DNA of 46,773 nt from Candidatus Latescibacterota bacterium (GTDB taxonomy: Bacteria > Latescibacterota > UBA2968 > GCA-2709665). The notes under the pieces were generated by a model. That model did no database searches, was not told the origin of the DNA, and saw only the letters and a program-made list of their open reading frames with translations. Where the stretch lies: contig JAAXHW010000022.1 in the NCBI GenBank assembly GCA_012270675.1, positions 1-46,773 on the forward strand, read 5' to 3'. The position numbers were made by a program, and so were the translations under genes. Positions 31,579-40,860 of this stretch are shown piece by piece (position 1 is the first letter of the stretch; every line of letters starts with the position of its first letter).

Positions 31579-32223
31579 ATGAAAAAAGCACTGATCGTCT
31601 ACGGCGGATGGGAAGGTCACGAACCCCGGCAGTGCGTCGACATCTTTGCCCCCCTCCTCGCAGACAGCGGGTTCGACGTAGACCTGTCGGACACTCTGGA
31701 TGCCTACCTGAACCGGGACAGGATGCGTGCGCTCAGCCTGGTCGTCCCGATCTGGACGATGGGAACCATCGAAAAGGCGCAGGAGCAGGGCCTGCTGGAC
31801 GCGATCAAAAGCGGTGTGGGCGTTGCCGGGTGGCACGGCGGCATGGCCGATGCGTTCCGAAACAGCACAACCTACCAGTGGATGGTCGGCGGCCAGTGGG
31901 TGGCCCATCCGGGCGGCATCTTGGACTATGAAGTCCATATCGTCGACCCTGACGACCCCATCACACGGGGAATCGATACCTTCAAAATGCATTCGGAGCA
32001 GTACTACATGCACGTCGATCCCTCCAACGAAGTCCTGGCCACCACAACCTTTCAGACGGAGGTCGCGCCCTGGGTCAACGGCTGTGTCATGCCCATCGTA
32101 TGGAAACGAATGTGGGGAGAGGGCCGGGTATTCTACTCCTCCCTGGGCCACGTGGCAAAAGACTTCGACGTACCCGAGGCAAAGGAGATCCAGAGACGGG
32201 GCATGCTCTGGGCCAGCCGATAG
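31579..32223 (+). CDS. ThuA domain protein (trehalose-utilisation-like)
   Basis: 214 aa from [16 protein letters not shown] at 31579 (GGAGG upstream); the longer track start is not supported. ThuA features are [20 protein letters not shown] and [20 protein letters not shown], on a GATase1-like fold without a catalytic triad. ThuA-like proteins are associated with sugar (trehalose or other disaccharide) oxidation, often with Gfo/Idh/MocA enzymes. No signal peptide. The following PQQ propeller begins 41 nt downstream. Confidence 0.9.
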   Translation: MKKALIVYGGWEGHEPRQCVDIFAPLLADSGFDVDLSDTLDAYLNRDRMRALSLVVPIWTMGTIEKAQEQGLLDAIKSGVGVAGWHGGMADAFRNSTTYQWMVGGQWVAHPGGILDYEVHIVDPDDPITRGIDTFKMHSEQYYMHVDPSNEVLATTTFQTEVAPWVNGCVMPIVWKRMWGEGRVFYSSLGHVAKDFDVPEAKEIQRRGMLWASR

Positions 32224-32264
32224 GACAGCGGACTTTTCAGGGATAAGCATAAGGGAGCCATACT

Positions 32265-33578
32265 GTGATCCGAAAGTGTGTTTGTGTTGTATTGCTGGCC
32301 GCTGCGCTGCTCGCTCCTGTTTACAAGGTCCATGCACAGGACAACTGGCCGCAGTGGCGCGGACCCGATCAGAACGGGGTTTCCGCTGCGACGGCGCTGC
32401 CCACCACCTGGAGCCTGACAGAGAATATCGTGTGGAAGACCGCACTGCCCTCCTGGAGCGCGAGCACGCCGATCATCTGGGGGGATCGGATCTTCGTGAC
32501 ATCCCCCTCGCCGGCAGCGTCGGAGGAGGAAAAGGAGCCGGGCGGCAAAGAACTGCTCCTGCTCTGCATTTCCAGGGAGAACGGCAGGGAACTCTGGAGG
32601 CACAAACTCGGCGAAGGCAACTGGCTTTATCGAAAACAGAACAATACGTCGCCTTCTCCCGTTACCGACGGGAAGCACGTCTGGGTCGTGACCGGCACGG
32701 GCCAGGTAACGGCCCTGGACATGGACGGGAAGGTCCTCTGGAAGCGTAATCTTCAGAAGGACTACGGTCCTTTTGGCCTCAACTTTGGCTATGCCTCCTC
32801 ACCGCTTCTTTACGACGGAAAGCTGATTCTTGAGGTGCTTCATGGGTCTTATACGGACGACCCTTCGTACATTGTCGCCTTCGACACAATGACCGGCAAG
32901 GAGCTCTGGCGGCGGGAACGGCCCACGGACGCGTGGGCGGAATCGCCCGATGCTTACACCACGCCCACCCTGCTCACACAGGGCAAGGTGACCCAGGTGG
33001 TGATCTCGGGCGGGGATTACGTCACCGGACACGATCCTGAGACCGGAAAAGAAATCTGGCGGGCGAGCGGGTTGAACCCCGAGCAGCGACGCAATTACCG
33101 GATCGTCGCCTCGCCCCTGGTGGTCAACGATATGATCTATGCGCCCACGCGCAGGCGGCCCCTGCTGGCCCTGCGCGCCGGAGGCACAGGCAATGTCACG
33201 GACAACATCGTCTGGAGGTGGACCGGGGGGGGCGGGCCGGACGTGCCCACGCCCGTGTGTGACGGCACCTACTTCTACATGGTGGACGACAGGGGGCGGG
33301 CGACCTGTCTGGATGCCAAAAGCGGCGAGGTGATCTGGGGGCCGGAGCGCACCGCCCGGGGCATTGTGAGTTCCTCTCCGGTGCTGGCCGACGGGAAGCT
33401 CTACATCCTCAACGAAATGGCCGTTTCCACGGTGCTGGCGGCCGGGCCGGAGTTCAAGCTCCTGGCTACGAATGAACTGGACGGCACCTATACGCTGTCA
33501 TCCCCTGCGGTTTCCGGGTCCCAGCTTTTTATCCGGACCGCGACCCACCTCTACTGTATCGGCAAAAAAGCAGACTGA
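32265..33578 (+). CDS. Exported PQQ-like beta-propeller protein (outer-membrane biogenesis BamB fold)
   Basis: 437 aa with GTG start, preceded by GGGAG. Signal peptide (VCVVLLAAALLAPVYKVHA), then QDNWPQWRGPDQNGVS, which opens a PQQ/BamB-like eight-blade propeller with tryptophan-docking repeats such as TGKELWRRERP, TGKEIWRAS and SGEVIWGPE. The PQWRGP opening is typical of a large family of secreted planctomycete- and Latescibacteria-like propellers of unknown ligand. Enzymatic PQQ residues cannot be confirmed. Converges on the GNAT gene with 11 nt between stops. Confidence 0.88.
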   Translation: MIRKCVCVVLLAAALLAPVYKVHAQDNWPQWRGPDQNGVSAATALPTTWSLTENIVWKTALPSWSASTPIIWGDRIFVTSPSPAASEEEKEPGGKELLLLCISRENGRELWRHKLGEGNWLYRKQNNTSPSPVTDGKHVWVVTGTGQVTALDMDGKVLWKRNLQKDYGPFGLNFGYASSPLLYDGKLILEVLHGSYTDDPSYIVAFDTMTGKELWRRERPTDAWAESPDAYTTPTLLTQGKVTQVVISGGDYVTGHDPETGKEIWRASGLNPEQRRNYRIVASPLVVNDMIYAPTRRRPLLALRAGGTGNVTDNIVWRWTGGGGPDVPTPVCDGTYFYMVDDRGRATCLDAKSGEVIWGPERTARGIVSSSPVLADGKLYILNEMAVSTVLAAGPEFKLLATNELDGTYTLSSPAVSGSQLFIRTATHLYCIGKKAD

Positions 33579-33589
33579 CCCAAAAAGGT

Positions 33590-34810
33590 TCAGAAGTGAT
33601 CCGGCCCCCAGAGAATCACCTCCCGGTGCGGAAACAGGACGCGCAACAAACCGGAAATCTCCGGTCCCGCTGAAATCCCCCGTGCTTGCAAAACCGGCTC
33701 AAGCTGCTCCCAGCTCGATTCACCCAGCAGCGCCCGCCAGAAGAACGCTCCCGGCATGCTCACCCGCTCCGCATCCGGGTGCGCGTCACCCACCTCAAGC
33801 GCTCCCGAATCGTGCAGCCTCAGCACGCTTTGCCGGTCGTTAACCTCAAAGCAGACCGACAGCGGACCGAACTTCCGGTCGGATGCATCCAGCCGGGATT
33901 GCAGGTCGGGCAGCACCCGCCGCAGCAGCGCGGGGAGATTCACGGCGTAGAGCATCGTTGACGTACTCCCCTTCAGGCTCAGGTCCCCTGCGCTGCCCTC
34001 CACAGTCAGGTCGACCAGTGGATGTCGGTGCGGAATCTCGCCGCATATCTCCTCAACGCCTTTCTCTTCACACACCCGGAGCAGGTGGCCGACCAGTGCT
34101 GTCAAGGCGGTCGGGTCGCCTTGATCACAGGCCACCTCGAACACCGTCACAGCTTTTTCTCCGACGTGAAAATTGAGATATCCGCCCAGGGTATGCCCAC
34201 GGCGGGCGACCACGGTGGGCAGGATGTCCCGTATCCGCGCGGGCGCCGTATCCCAGTGGGCCCTGGGCCGCACAATTGACCCGCTCTGGCCTGCGTTGTA
34301 CGCATCGTAAAGCGCAGCCACCTGCTCCAGGTCCCGTTCCTCGTCGAACGCCCCAACCTCCCAGTCCGTATCCCCCAGCTCGATGTTTCCCCTTCGCCAC
34401 ACCCGAAACCCTGCCAGCGGCAGACTCTCCCACCCCAGCCTGCGGTAGAACGCGCACGGAATCTCCGAGAACAGCAGGCCCACATCGTACCCTGCGGCCT
34501 CCATGTACTTGACCGCATCCCGCATCAACGCCGTGGCATATCCTCTGCCTCGATAATCCGGATGCGTGCCCACCCCCCCGATTCCCCCCATCCGCACGAC
34601 ACCCGCGCCGACCCGCATCCTGCGGTCCCAGACGCGCAGCGTCGAAACGATCCGCCCGTCAGCAGCCACAACGCGGGTCTGATCCAGCCTGTAACTCGAA
34701 TCTCCCCGGATATACTGCCCATACCGCTCCTGCCCGTCCGGCCGGAACACCAGGCACAGCAGGTCGATCATTTCCTGCAATTCCGATTCGCGAATCTCCC
34801 GAATTTCCAT
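33590..34810 (-). CDS. Eis-like GNAT N-acetyltransferase
   Basis: 406 aa from MEIREIRESE at 34810; ATGs at 34819 and 34885 are alternatives and none has a clear ribosome-binding site. The N-terminal GNAT carries GVGTHPDYRGRGYATALMRD (acetyl-CoA loop) and FYRRLGWESL with the Tyr of Eis. A second GNAT-like domain and an SCP2-like C-terminal domain follow, and the chain ends in Phe (GPDHF), as in Eis where the terminal carboxylate is catalytic. Eis acetylates amines on aminoglycosides or peptides; the natural substrate here is unknown. Last gene of the TRAP operon. Confidence 0.85.
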   Translation of the reverse strand: MEIREIRESELQEMIDLLCLVFRPDGQERYGQYIRGDSSYRLDQTRVVAADGRIVSTLRVWDRRMRVGAGVVRMGGIGGVGTHPDYRGRGYATALMRDAVKYMEAAGYDVGLLFSEIPCAFYRRLGWESLPLAGFRVWRRGNIELGDTDWEVGAFDEERDLEQVAALYDAYNAGQSGSIVRPRAHWDTAPARIRDILPTVVARRGHTLGGYLNFHVGEKAVTVFEVACDQGDPTALTALVGHLLRVCEEKGVEEICGEIPHRHPLVDLTVEGSAGDLSLKGSTSTMLYAVNLPALLRRVLPDLQSRLDASDRKFGPLSVCFEVNDRQSVLRLHDSGALEVGDAHPDAERVSMPGAFFWRALLGESSWEQLEPVLQARGISAGPEISGLLRVLFPHREVILWGPDHF

Positions 34811-34893
34811 AAGCCCCATCCCCGGGATAAAGTCGTTGCCTGATCTTCGCGTCTGGTGCGGTTCACCGCACTTCTCCGGGACCACATCGGCGG

Positions 34894-36072
34894 CTAAGAA
34901 GAAATCTCCCTCAGGTCACTGCTTTCCACCGTAAGCTGCTCATGCCCCTCCTCCATCACGACATGGACATCCTCCCACAGAAACTGCACGTCCCCGGCCC
35001 TCACGCCCGGTTCTGTGCTGAGCACCACACCCGGCTCCAGCACCGTGTGATCATCCGGACTGATACTCGGCGGTTCGGTCACCAGCATCCCCTGGCCGTG
35101 CCCCATCCTGGCCGACCCGAATGGTGCCAGTCCCTCACCTCTGGCGTTCGCCTCCTCAATGGCCCCGGTTCCGACCCGGTATAATTCCGCACACGTCACC
35201 CCGGGCCTCAGGGCGTTCGCCATCTTCGCGTTTACTTCCAGTACCGCGCTGTGCAGCCTCTTCTGCTCATCCGTGGCCTTACCCAGAACGGCCATGCGTG
35301 GATAGTCGATGGTATACATCCCCACACAGGCGCCCGTATCGACTGCAAGCACGCACCCCTTCTCCAGCGGCCGGTCGTAATGGAACGGATTGCCGGCGCC
35401 GGGGCGGTCGAGTTGCAAAATGACAAACGCGGTCCTGTCGCCCCCTTCCTCCAGGATCAACCGCCGCATCAGCCTGGCCACCTCCCGCTCCGTCATCCCC
35501 GGGACGACCTGATCGAACAGCCGCTGCCGCGCCCTGCCGGTAATATCCGCCGCCTCTTTCATATACACCAGTTCCTCGCCGGACTTCACCATCCGGAGCT
35601 TGATGATGACATCCGCAGCGTCCACAAATGTCACTTCGGGCAGATTCGTCACCAGATCGAAATAGGCTCCCACCGGCATCCCCATCCGCTGCTCCTGGCC
35701 CAACTCCACACCCACGCGGTTGTGCTTCAGCCCGGTGTCTTGAAGGGCATCTGCAACCAGGTTATGGGGAAAACCGAACAGGTCGGAATAATCTCGAATA
35801 TCGCTCACATAGGACCCCAGGGTCAGGTTATCCCTCTTCTGGGTAACGACAATCGGCTCCCCGTTGAGAGGAAGGATAAAAACGGACGGTCTGGTCAGAG
35901 AATAGTGAAGCGCCACGCTCACGGCGGTCCCGGCGAAATACTGAAAATTCTCCTCTCCGGTGATCAAAAGCGCATCGATCTCGCGCTGTCCCATCAACTC
36001 CCTGGCCCGGGCGTACCGACGCGCCATCTCTTTTCTGGAAAACAAGGCATATTCAAGCGCTTCCGATTTCAT
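34894..36072 (-). CDS. M24-family metallopeptidase (Xaa-Pro dipeptidase-like)
   Basis: 392 aa. The N-terminal creatinase-like domain (about 1-160) precedes a pita-bread peptidase domain with all five metal ligands: Asp245 (VDTGA), Asp256 (TIDYPR), His325 (GHGQG), Glu354 (STEPG) and Glu367 (WEDVHV). The fold covers prolidase, creatinase and ectoine-hydrolase-like (DoeA) enzymes, so hydrolysis of a small amide rather than a dipeptide is possible. It sits 17 nt after the PLP desulfhydrase gene in the TRAP cluster. Confidence 0.92.
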   Translation of the reverse strand: MKSEALEYALFSRKEMARRYARARELMGQREIDALLITGEENFQYFAGTAVSVALHYSLTRPSVFILPLNGEPIVVTQKRDNLTLGSYVSDIRDYSDLFGFPHNLVADALQDTGLKHNRVGVELGQEQRMGMPVGAYFDLVTNLPEVTFVDAADVIIKLRMVKSGEELVYMKEAADITGRARQRLFDQVVPGMTEREVARLMRRLILEEGGDRTAFVILQLDRPGAGNPFHYDRPLEKGCVLAVDTGACVGMYTIDYPRMAVLGKATDEQKRLHSAVLEVNAKMANALRPGVTCAELYRVGTGAIEEANARGEGLAPFGSARMGHGQGMLVTEPPSISPDDHTVLEPGVVLSTEPGVRAGDVQFLWEDVHVVMEEGHEQLTVESSDLREISS

Positions 36073-36089
36073 ACCCTGTTCCTTCTTTC

Positions 36090-37154
36090 TCAGACGGTTT
36101 CAGGGCCTGACACAATCTGCTGACTGTAATCCCCGTGCGCCACCAGTTCCGGCGCATAGGCAAACAGCGCGGGCGTCCCTCCCGTATGCACGTAGACCAC
36201 CGTGGCTCCCGCAGGGATCTCCCCCTTTTGAATCCGGTCGATCACCCCCGATACCGCCTTCCCCGTATAGACCGGATCCAGCAAAATCCCCTCCGTCCGC
36301 GCCAGGAGTTGAACCGCGTCCAGCCCCGCCTGTGTGACAATCCCGTAATTCTCGCCCACATATGCATCCGTACTCTCCACCGCCGCCGCCTCCAGCCGCG
36401 TCACTATCTCCAGTGTTTCCGCCGCCTCGTTGCCGGTGCCCGCCACCCCCTCTTTGCGCTGCTGTTCGTCCCCCCGGCTGGGCGTATACCCCTGCACCCG
36501 AATCGGCAGCCCGAGCGCCTTTACCCCCAGTGCCAGCCCCGCGTGCGTCCCGTGTCCCGACGCCGTGCAGATAAAATCCGTCGTCGCATCCAGCGCGTCG
36601 AGTTGGTCCAGGATCTCCAGAAGACACCCCACATAGGCCGCCGTACCCAGCGCCCTGGCCCGGCCACCGATAATGTAGGGAACCTCCCCCTGCTTCCGCA
36701 GTTCCTCCGCTACCTGCTCCTTCACTCCCTGCTGATTCCCGTTCTTCACCAGCCGCACCTCCGCTCCCAGCACGTAATCCAGCAACAGGTTGCCCTGAAT
36801 TCCCATCTGACTGCGGTGGTCGTGTCGGTTCACCAGCACACACTTCATCCCCAGACGGGCCGTTGCCGCAGCCGCCTGCCGGGCGTGGTTCGACTGCGAC
36901 GCCGCGCCCGTAACCACCGCCGTGGCCCCCTGCGCCTTTGCGTCTCCCAGGGCAAATTCGAACTTCCGCGTTTTGTTTCCCCCAAAGGCCAGGCCAGTCA
37001 AATCGTCCCGTTTAACCAGAACCCGCACCCCGTTGCCCACCGCCTCCGAAAACCGGGGACAATCGTGCAGCGGCGTGGGCAGGTCCGCCAGCGTCACGCG
37101 CGGCAGCCGGTCCAGCGCTGCGCGCAGACGCTCGCGCGTTACAGGTACAGACAT
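36090..37154 (-). CDS. D-cysteine desulfhydrase/CuyA-type PLP enzyme
   Basis: 354 aa from the ATG at 37154, preceded by GAGGAGGG; the track start is a GTG two codons upstream. It is fold-type II PLP with the lysine in GGNKTRK (Lys61), SQSNHARQ for the phosphate loop, and a C-terminal AYVGCLLEI / CTASGHGTHAGL. This subfamily holds D-cysteine desulfhydrase, ACC deaminase and L-cysteate sulfo-lyase (CuyA), which cannot be told apart by eye. With a sulfatase and TAXI-TRAP transporter in the same run, an organosulfur amino acid is an attractive but unproven substrate. Confidence 0.88.
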   Translation of the reverse strand: MSVPVTRERLRAALDRLPRVTLADLPTPLHDCPRFSEAVGNGVRVLVKRDDLTGLAFGGNKTRKFEFALGDAKAQGATAVVTGAASQSNHARQAAAATARLGMKCVLVNRHDHRSQMGIQGNLLLDYVLGAEVRLVKNGNQQGVKEQVAEELRKQGEVPYIIGGRARALGTAAYVGCLLEILDQLDALDATTDFICTASGHGTHAGLALGVKALGLPIRVQGYTPSRGDEQQRKEGVAGTGNEAAETLEIVTRLEAAAVESTDAYVGENYGIVTQAGLDAVQLLARTEGILLDPVYTGKAVSGVIDRIQKGEIPAGATVVYVHTGGTPALFAYAPELVAHGDYSQQIVSGPETV

Positions 37155-37170
37155 AAGCACCCTCCTCTTT

Positions 37171-37785
37171 TTAATTCTGATCCTGACAGGTTTGATAGAC
37201 CGTCACTTCCATCGCATCCCGCTTGACCCACGGCAGGTCCACATCAAACCAGTGTGTCTCGCTCTGGGAGCGGGCACGCACGTGATCCAGGTAATCCGCC
37301 ATTGCCTCTGCGCCGATTCCCACATTATCGGCGACGACCGTAGCGCCGTTGACCAGGCGGGATTCGATTGCCCGGAAGCAGGGAAAGTAGTTTGTATAGC
37401 CGTTGTCGAGCAGAAGAAAATCGACCGGTTCATGGATCGCTTTGAGCAGTTCTTTCGCATCTCCCTGCCGTGAATCCACCAGATCGCCAACCCCTGCGCG
37501 TGTGAAATTCTCGCGTGCCTCGTCGGCACGGTCGGGATCGATCTCAAGTGTAATGATGCGTCCCTTGCCCGCCGCGCTCAACCGGGATGCCATCCACAAC
37601 CCGGAATAGCCGATTGCTGTACCGCATTCGACGATCAATGAGGGCTGTGTTTTGAAGACAAGTCTGCCGAGAAATTCGGCCTTCTCACGTCCCAGCATCG
37701 GAAAGCGTTGCTCTCGACAGCGGTTTTCGACTTCCTGTAAAACTTCATCGAAACGTGTCACCTGCTTCTCCTTTTGGTGGCCCAT
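37171..37785 (-). CDS. O-methyltransferase, class I SAM-dependent
   Basis: 204 aa with SAM motif I VECGTAIGYSGLWMA, motif II LEIDPDRADEAREN and the post-II DFLLLDNGYTNYF. It resembles the catechol/caffeoyl-CoA O-methyltransferase-3 family, which uses a divalent metal. The substrate is unknown. It lies 12 nt after the Gfo/Idh gene and 16 nt before the PLP-enzyme gene, so it is a firm member of the cluster. Confidence 0.88.
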   Translation of the reverse strand: MGHQKEKQVTRFDEVLQEVENRCREQRFPMLGREKAEFLGRLVFKTQPSLIVECGTAIGYSGLWMASRLSAAGKGRIITLEIDPDRADEARENFTRAGVGDLVDSRQGDAKELLKAIHEPVDFLLLDNGYTNYFPCFRAIESRLVNGATVVADNVGIGAEAMADYLDHVRARSQSETHWFDVDLPWVKRDAMEVTVYQTCQDQN

Positions 37786-37797
37786 TGCCGTCAGAAG

Positions 37798-38940
37798 CTA
37801 TTTCCCCAACATTCTTCCATAGAGGACCAGATCCCGCAAGTGGTCCGGCAGCGAATATTTCTGCTTCAGATGCCGGGGCTTCAAATCCAGGATGTCTGTC
37901 CCGTAGACCTTCTCAAACGCCGAGTGAACCCGCGTCTCGTATTCGGTCATGCCTGCCAGGGGCAGCGCGATCTTTTCTCCGTGCTTCAAGGCCGATTCCC
38001 GCACCCCCATCAGCAGTTCGATATCCCTCCTGCCGTTTTCCCCCCCGTAGTCGAGCGCCTTTCCGTGGACGACAGTATCGTACAGACTGCACCAGGCGTC
38101 GGCGATTGCAACGCCATCGGCTTCGGGGAGGGCATAAGCCTGGAGATGACTTTCCCAGGATACTTCCGGCTCTGTTCCCACGCAGGCTCTCCGCACAGTC
38201 TTCCGGGGGGCCTCACCGATGGTCTCGGTCACAAGATCCAGCTTTCCATCCCCCTCGTACAGGTGCAGTTCCCTCCCCCGAATGGCCCCCCCGGTCCCGA
38301 TAATCTCCCAGTAATTCTTCCGCTCCGTATTGTATTCGTATGTTCCCCGGATGCCACCTGACCACTCGATCCTCCCCCGTTCCCTGATCGCTTCTCCATC
38401 CGGGAACGCACCCGTAACGCCCCGGGCCTCTGTGCCGAGTATGGCCCTGACTGCACTTACCCCGTGATAGGCGCCGGAAGTGTAAGAGAGGTAGAACGTC
38501 CTGACCTCACCGATAAGCCCCCTTTCCACGATCTTCCGCTTCAACCTCTCGTGGGGCCATCTGCGGACGTTCTCGGATACTTCCAGAAAAACACCGTTCT
38601 CCGCAGTCGCCCGTATCATTGCGTCCGCACAGGGCACGGTGAGGGCAATGGGCGTCTCCGTCAGCATGTGGACTTTTCTTTCGGCCAGGACCCCGGCGAC
38701 GGCGTGGTGGATCTCCGGTTGAACGGCAATCAGACCCACATCCGGCTTCTCTTTGTCCAGCATTGCTTCCAGGTCCGTGTACGCACGGGCGCCCATCTCC
38801 GCACCAACCGTCCTTGCCCGTTCTTCATCGATATCGCACACCCCCACCAGCCGATACCTGTCGGACAGTTTCGGAATAACGGCCAGGTGTGCGCGCGCTC
38901 TGCCGCCTGATCCGATCACAACAGCGTTCAAAACAGCCAT
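37798..38940 (-). CDS. Gfo/Idh/MocA-family oxidoreductase lacking the EKP lysine
   Basis: 380 aa from the ATG at 38940 (AAGGGGA upstream; the track's GTG is one codon earlier). The Rossmann fold (VVIGSGGRARAHL) and second-domain DUF are normal, but the family EKP is replaced by ETP (HMLTETPIALT), removing the catalytic Lys of inositol or sugar dehydrogenases. It may act as a non-oxidising hydrolase or ligand-binding paralog. It follows the TRAP permease by 20 nt and leads the methyltransferase-desulfhydrase-peptidase part of the run. Confidence 0.88.
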   Translation of the reverse strand: MAVLNAVVIGSGGRARAHLAVIPKLSDRYRLVGVCDIDEERARTVGAEMGARAYTDLEAMLDKEKPDVGLIAVQPEIHHAVAGVLAERKVHMLTETPIALTVPCADAMIRATAENGVFLEVSENVRRWPHERLKRKIVERGLIGEVRTFYLSYTSGAYHGVSAVRAILGTEARGVTGAFPDGEAIRERGRIEWSGGIRGTYEYNTERKNYWEIIGTGGAIRGRELHLYEGDGKLDLVTETIGEAPRKTVRRACVGTEPEVSWESHLQAYALPEADGVAIADAWCSLYDTVVHGKALDYGGENGRRDIELLMGVRESALKHGEKIALPLAGMTEYETRVHSAFEKVYGTDILDLKPRHLKQKYSLPDHLRDLVLYGRMLGK

Positions 38941-38960
38941 CACTTATCCCCTTTCAAGGC

Positions 38961-40859
38961 TCAGAGTGAGGAAGCATACCGCCGGTTTAAGATGGCGATA
39001 ATCCCGGTGATAAGCAAGGCCAATCCCTGCAGCCAGAGGCGGACACTTCCGGAAGGGGAAAGGAACAGGAGGAGGGCCGCAGCGAGGAGGACGGAACGCT
39101 GCCAGGTGTTCAGGGGAGCGAAGCCGTAGCCTGCGATAGCGGCGGCCAGGGGGAGGATGCCCAGAAGGGCGGTGCAGAGGTTGACCAGGGTGGCTGGAAG
39201 GTCGGGGGAGAGGAGGAGCAACTCGGGATGGAGGATGAAGGCGTAGGGAAGGGTGAAGCCGACCAGGGCGAAGCGGAAGGCAGCGACCCCGGTTCGCATG
39301 ATACCGGCCTTTGCGATGGCGGCGGCCGTGTAAGCCGCCAGGGCGACGGGGGGTGTGACCATAGACATCATGCCGAAGTAGAAGATAAAGAAGTGGGCGG
39401 CCAGAGGGACAATGCCCAATTCGCCCAGGACGGGACCCACGAGGGTGGCCATGAGGAGGTAGCAGACGGCCGAGGGCAGGCCTATCCCCAGGATAATGGT
39501 GGAGACCATGAGGAGGAGCAGCGCCAGGATGAGGTTGTCTTTCGCCAGAGGCATGAGAACGCCGGGGAGCCTGGCGCCGATGCCGGTGAGGGTGACGATG
39601 CCGATGATGATGCCCACGCAGGCGGCGGCCGCGATCAGCGGGACACCGCCGTGGGCCGCGCCTTCCAGGGCGCGTGAAAGGGCGCGGCCCCCCATGCGGG
39701 TCAGCGGGCTGAAGGCGCTGCTGAGCAGGACACAGAGCAGGGAGATGCTCACGGCCCGGAAGGGCGTATAGCCCAACACGAGGAAAAAGACCAGGCTGAA
39801 GAAGGCCACCAGGAAGATGAGCCCCCGGACTCCGGGGGGACGCTTGAGCGGGTCTTCGCCCTGCGCGGCCACCCCGATTCGCCGGGCGTAGAAGTGCACA
39901 ACCAGGAGGAGGGCGGTGTAGTAAAGCAGCGCCGGAACAAGCGCGGCTTTGATGATTTCCAGGTAGGTCACGGCCGGTTGGACCATTTCGAGCATCATGT
40001 ACGCCCCCGCGCCCATGATGGGCGGCACAAGGGCTCCGCCCGAACTGGCGGCGGCTTCAATGCCCCCCGCAACGGCGGGGCGGAATCCGGCCGAGCGCAT
40101 CATAGGGATGGTGAAGGTGCCGGTCGTGGCCGTGTTGGCCACGGCGCTGCCGGAGAGCGAACCCATCATGCCCGAAGAGATCACAGCGACCTTGGCAGGC
40201 CCCCCGGTGCTGCTGCGAAAAAGCCGGCGGGCCGTGGCCAGGATGTAGCCCGTGGCGCCGGTCTGTTCCAGGACCGTGCCGAAGAGGACGAAGAGGAAGA
40301 CATAGGTGAACATGACCTTCAGGGCAATGCCGAAGACCCCCTGGGAATGCAGGAAGACCTGGGATACAATGCGGTCCCAGGGGTATCCCCTGTGGGGGAA
40401 GAGCCAGTCGGGCATCGCATACCCACAGGCGGCGTAGGCCAGGAAGGCCAGGGCGAGCAGGGGCAGGGTGAGGCCGATGGCCCGGCGGGTGGCTTCTAGG
40501 ACCAGAAGGAGGCCCACCAGGCCCACGATGTGATCGAGCGGGTGTTCCAGACCGGCGCGGTTGCCCAGAGACCGGCCGTTCAGCCAGTAGGTTTGAAAAA
40601 CAGGGTCGGTCTGAATCAGGATGTAGCCAAAGCAGAAGACAACGGCGAGGGCAAGGAAGAGGTCCAGAATCTGGAGCGGGATGTTCCCGGCGGCGCTCCG
40701 GTGGACAGGGTACTTGAGAAACACAAGGCTCAAGCCCAGCAGGGCAAAAATGGCCAACTGGGCCTGGGGCGTGAGCTGCGGATAGTTGACTTCGACCAGG
40801 ATGAAGAGGCTGAGGAGGGGGGCCAGGATGCGGAAGAGTCGGGACTTGAGCCGGGGCAT
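38961..40859 (-). CDS. TRAP transporter permease, fused small and large subunits (TAXI type)
   Basis: 632 aa, about 16 membrane helices. The N-terminal 4-TM (DctQ-like) part is followed by the 12-TM DctM-like part with GSLSGSAVANTATTGTFTIP and SGGALVPPIMGAGAYMML, the hallmark of TAXI-TRAP fused permeases. TRAP systems import C4-dicarboxylates, sialic acid, sulfonates, taurine or similar organic acids using the sodium gradient. Its ATG lies one base from the solute-binding-protein stop. The transported substrate is unknown. Confidence 0.94.
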   Translation of the reverse strand: MPRLKSRLFRILAPLLSLFILVEVNYPQLTPQAQLAIFALLGLSLVFLKYPVHRSAAGNIPLQILDLFLALAVVFCFGYILIQTDPVFQTYWLNGRSLGNRAGLEHPLDHIVGLVGLLLVLEATRRAIGLTLPLLALAFLAYAACGYAMPDWLFPHRGYPWDRIVSQVFLHSQGVFGIALKVMFTYVFLFVLFGTVLEQTGATGYILATARRLFRSSTGGPAKVAVISSGMMGSLSGSAVANTATTGTFTIPMMRSAGFRPAVAGGIEAAASSGGALVPPIMGAGAYMMLEMVQPAVTYLEIIKAALVPALLYYTALLLVVHFYARRIGVAAQGEDPLKRPPGVRGLIFLVAFFSLVFFLVLGYTPFRAVSISLLCVLLSSAFSPLTRMGGRALSRALEGAAHGGVPLIAAAACVGIIIGIVTLTGIGARLPGVLMPLAKDNLILALLLLMVSTIILGIGLPSAVCYLLMATLVGPVLGELGIVPLAAHFFIFYFGMMSMVTPPVALAAYTAAAIAKAGIMRTGVAAFRFALVGFTLPYAFILHPELLLLSPDLPATLVNLCTALLGILPLAAAIAGYGFAPLNTWQRSVLLAAALLLFLSPSGSVRLWLQGLALLITGIIAILNRRYASSL

Positions 40860-40860
40860 G

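Noticed and set aside
31419-31931. 170-aa plus-strand ORF covering the thuA leader
   Set aside because: Runs through thuA in another frame; no family similarity; the promoter starts inside it.
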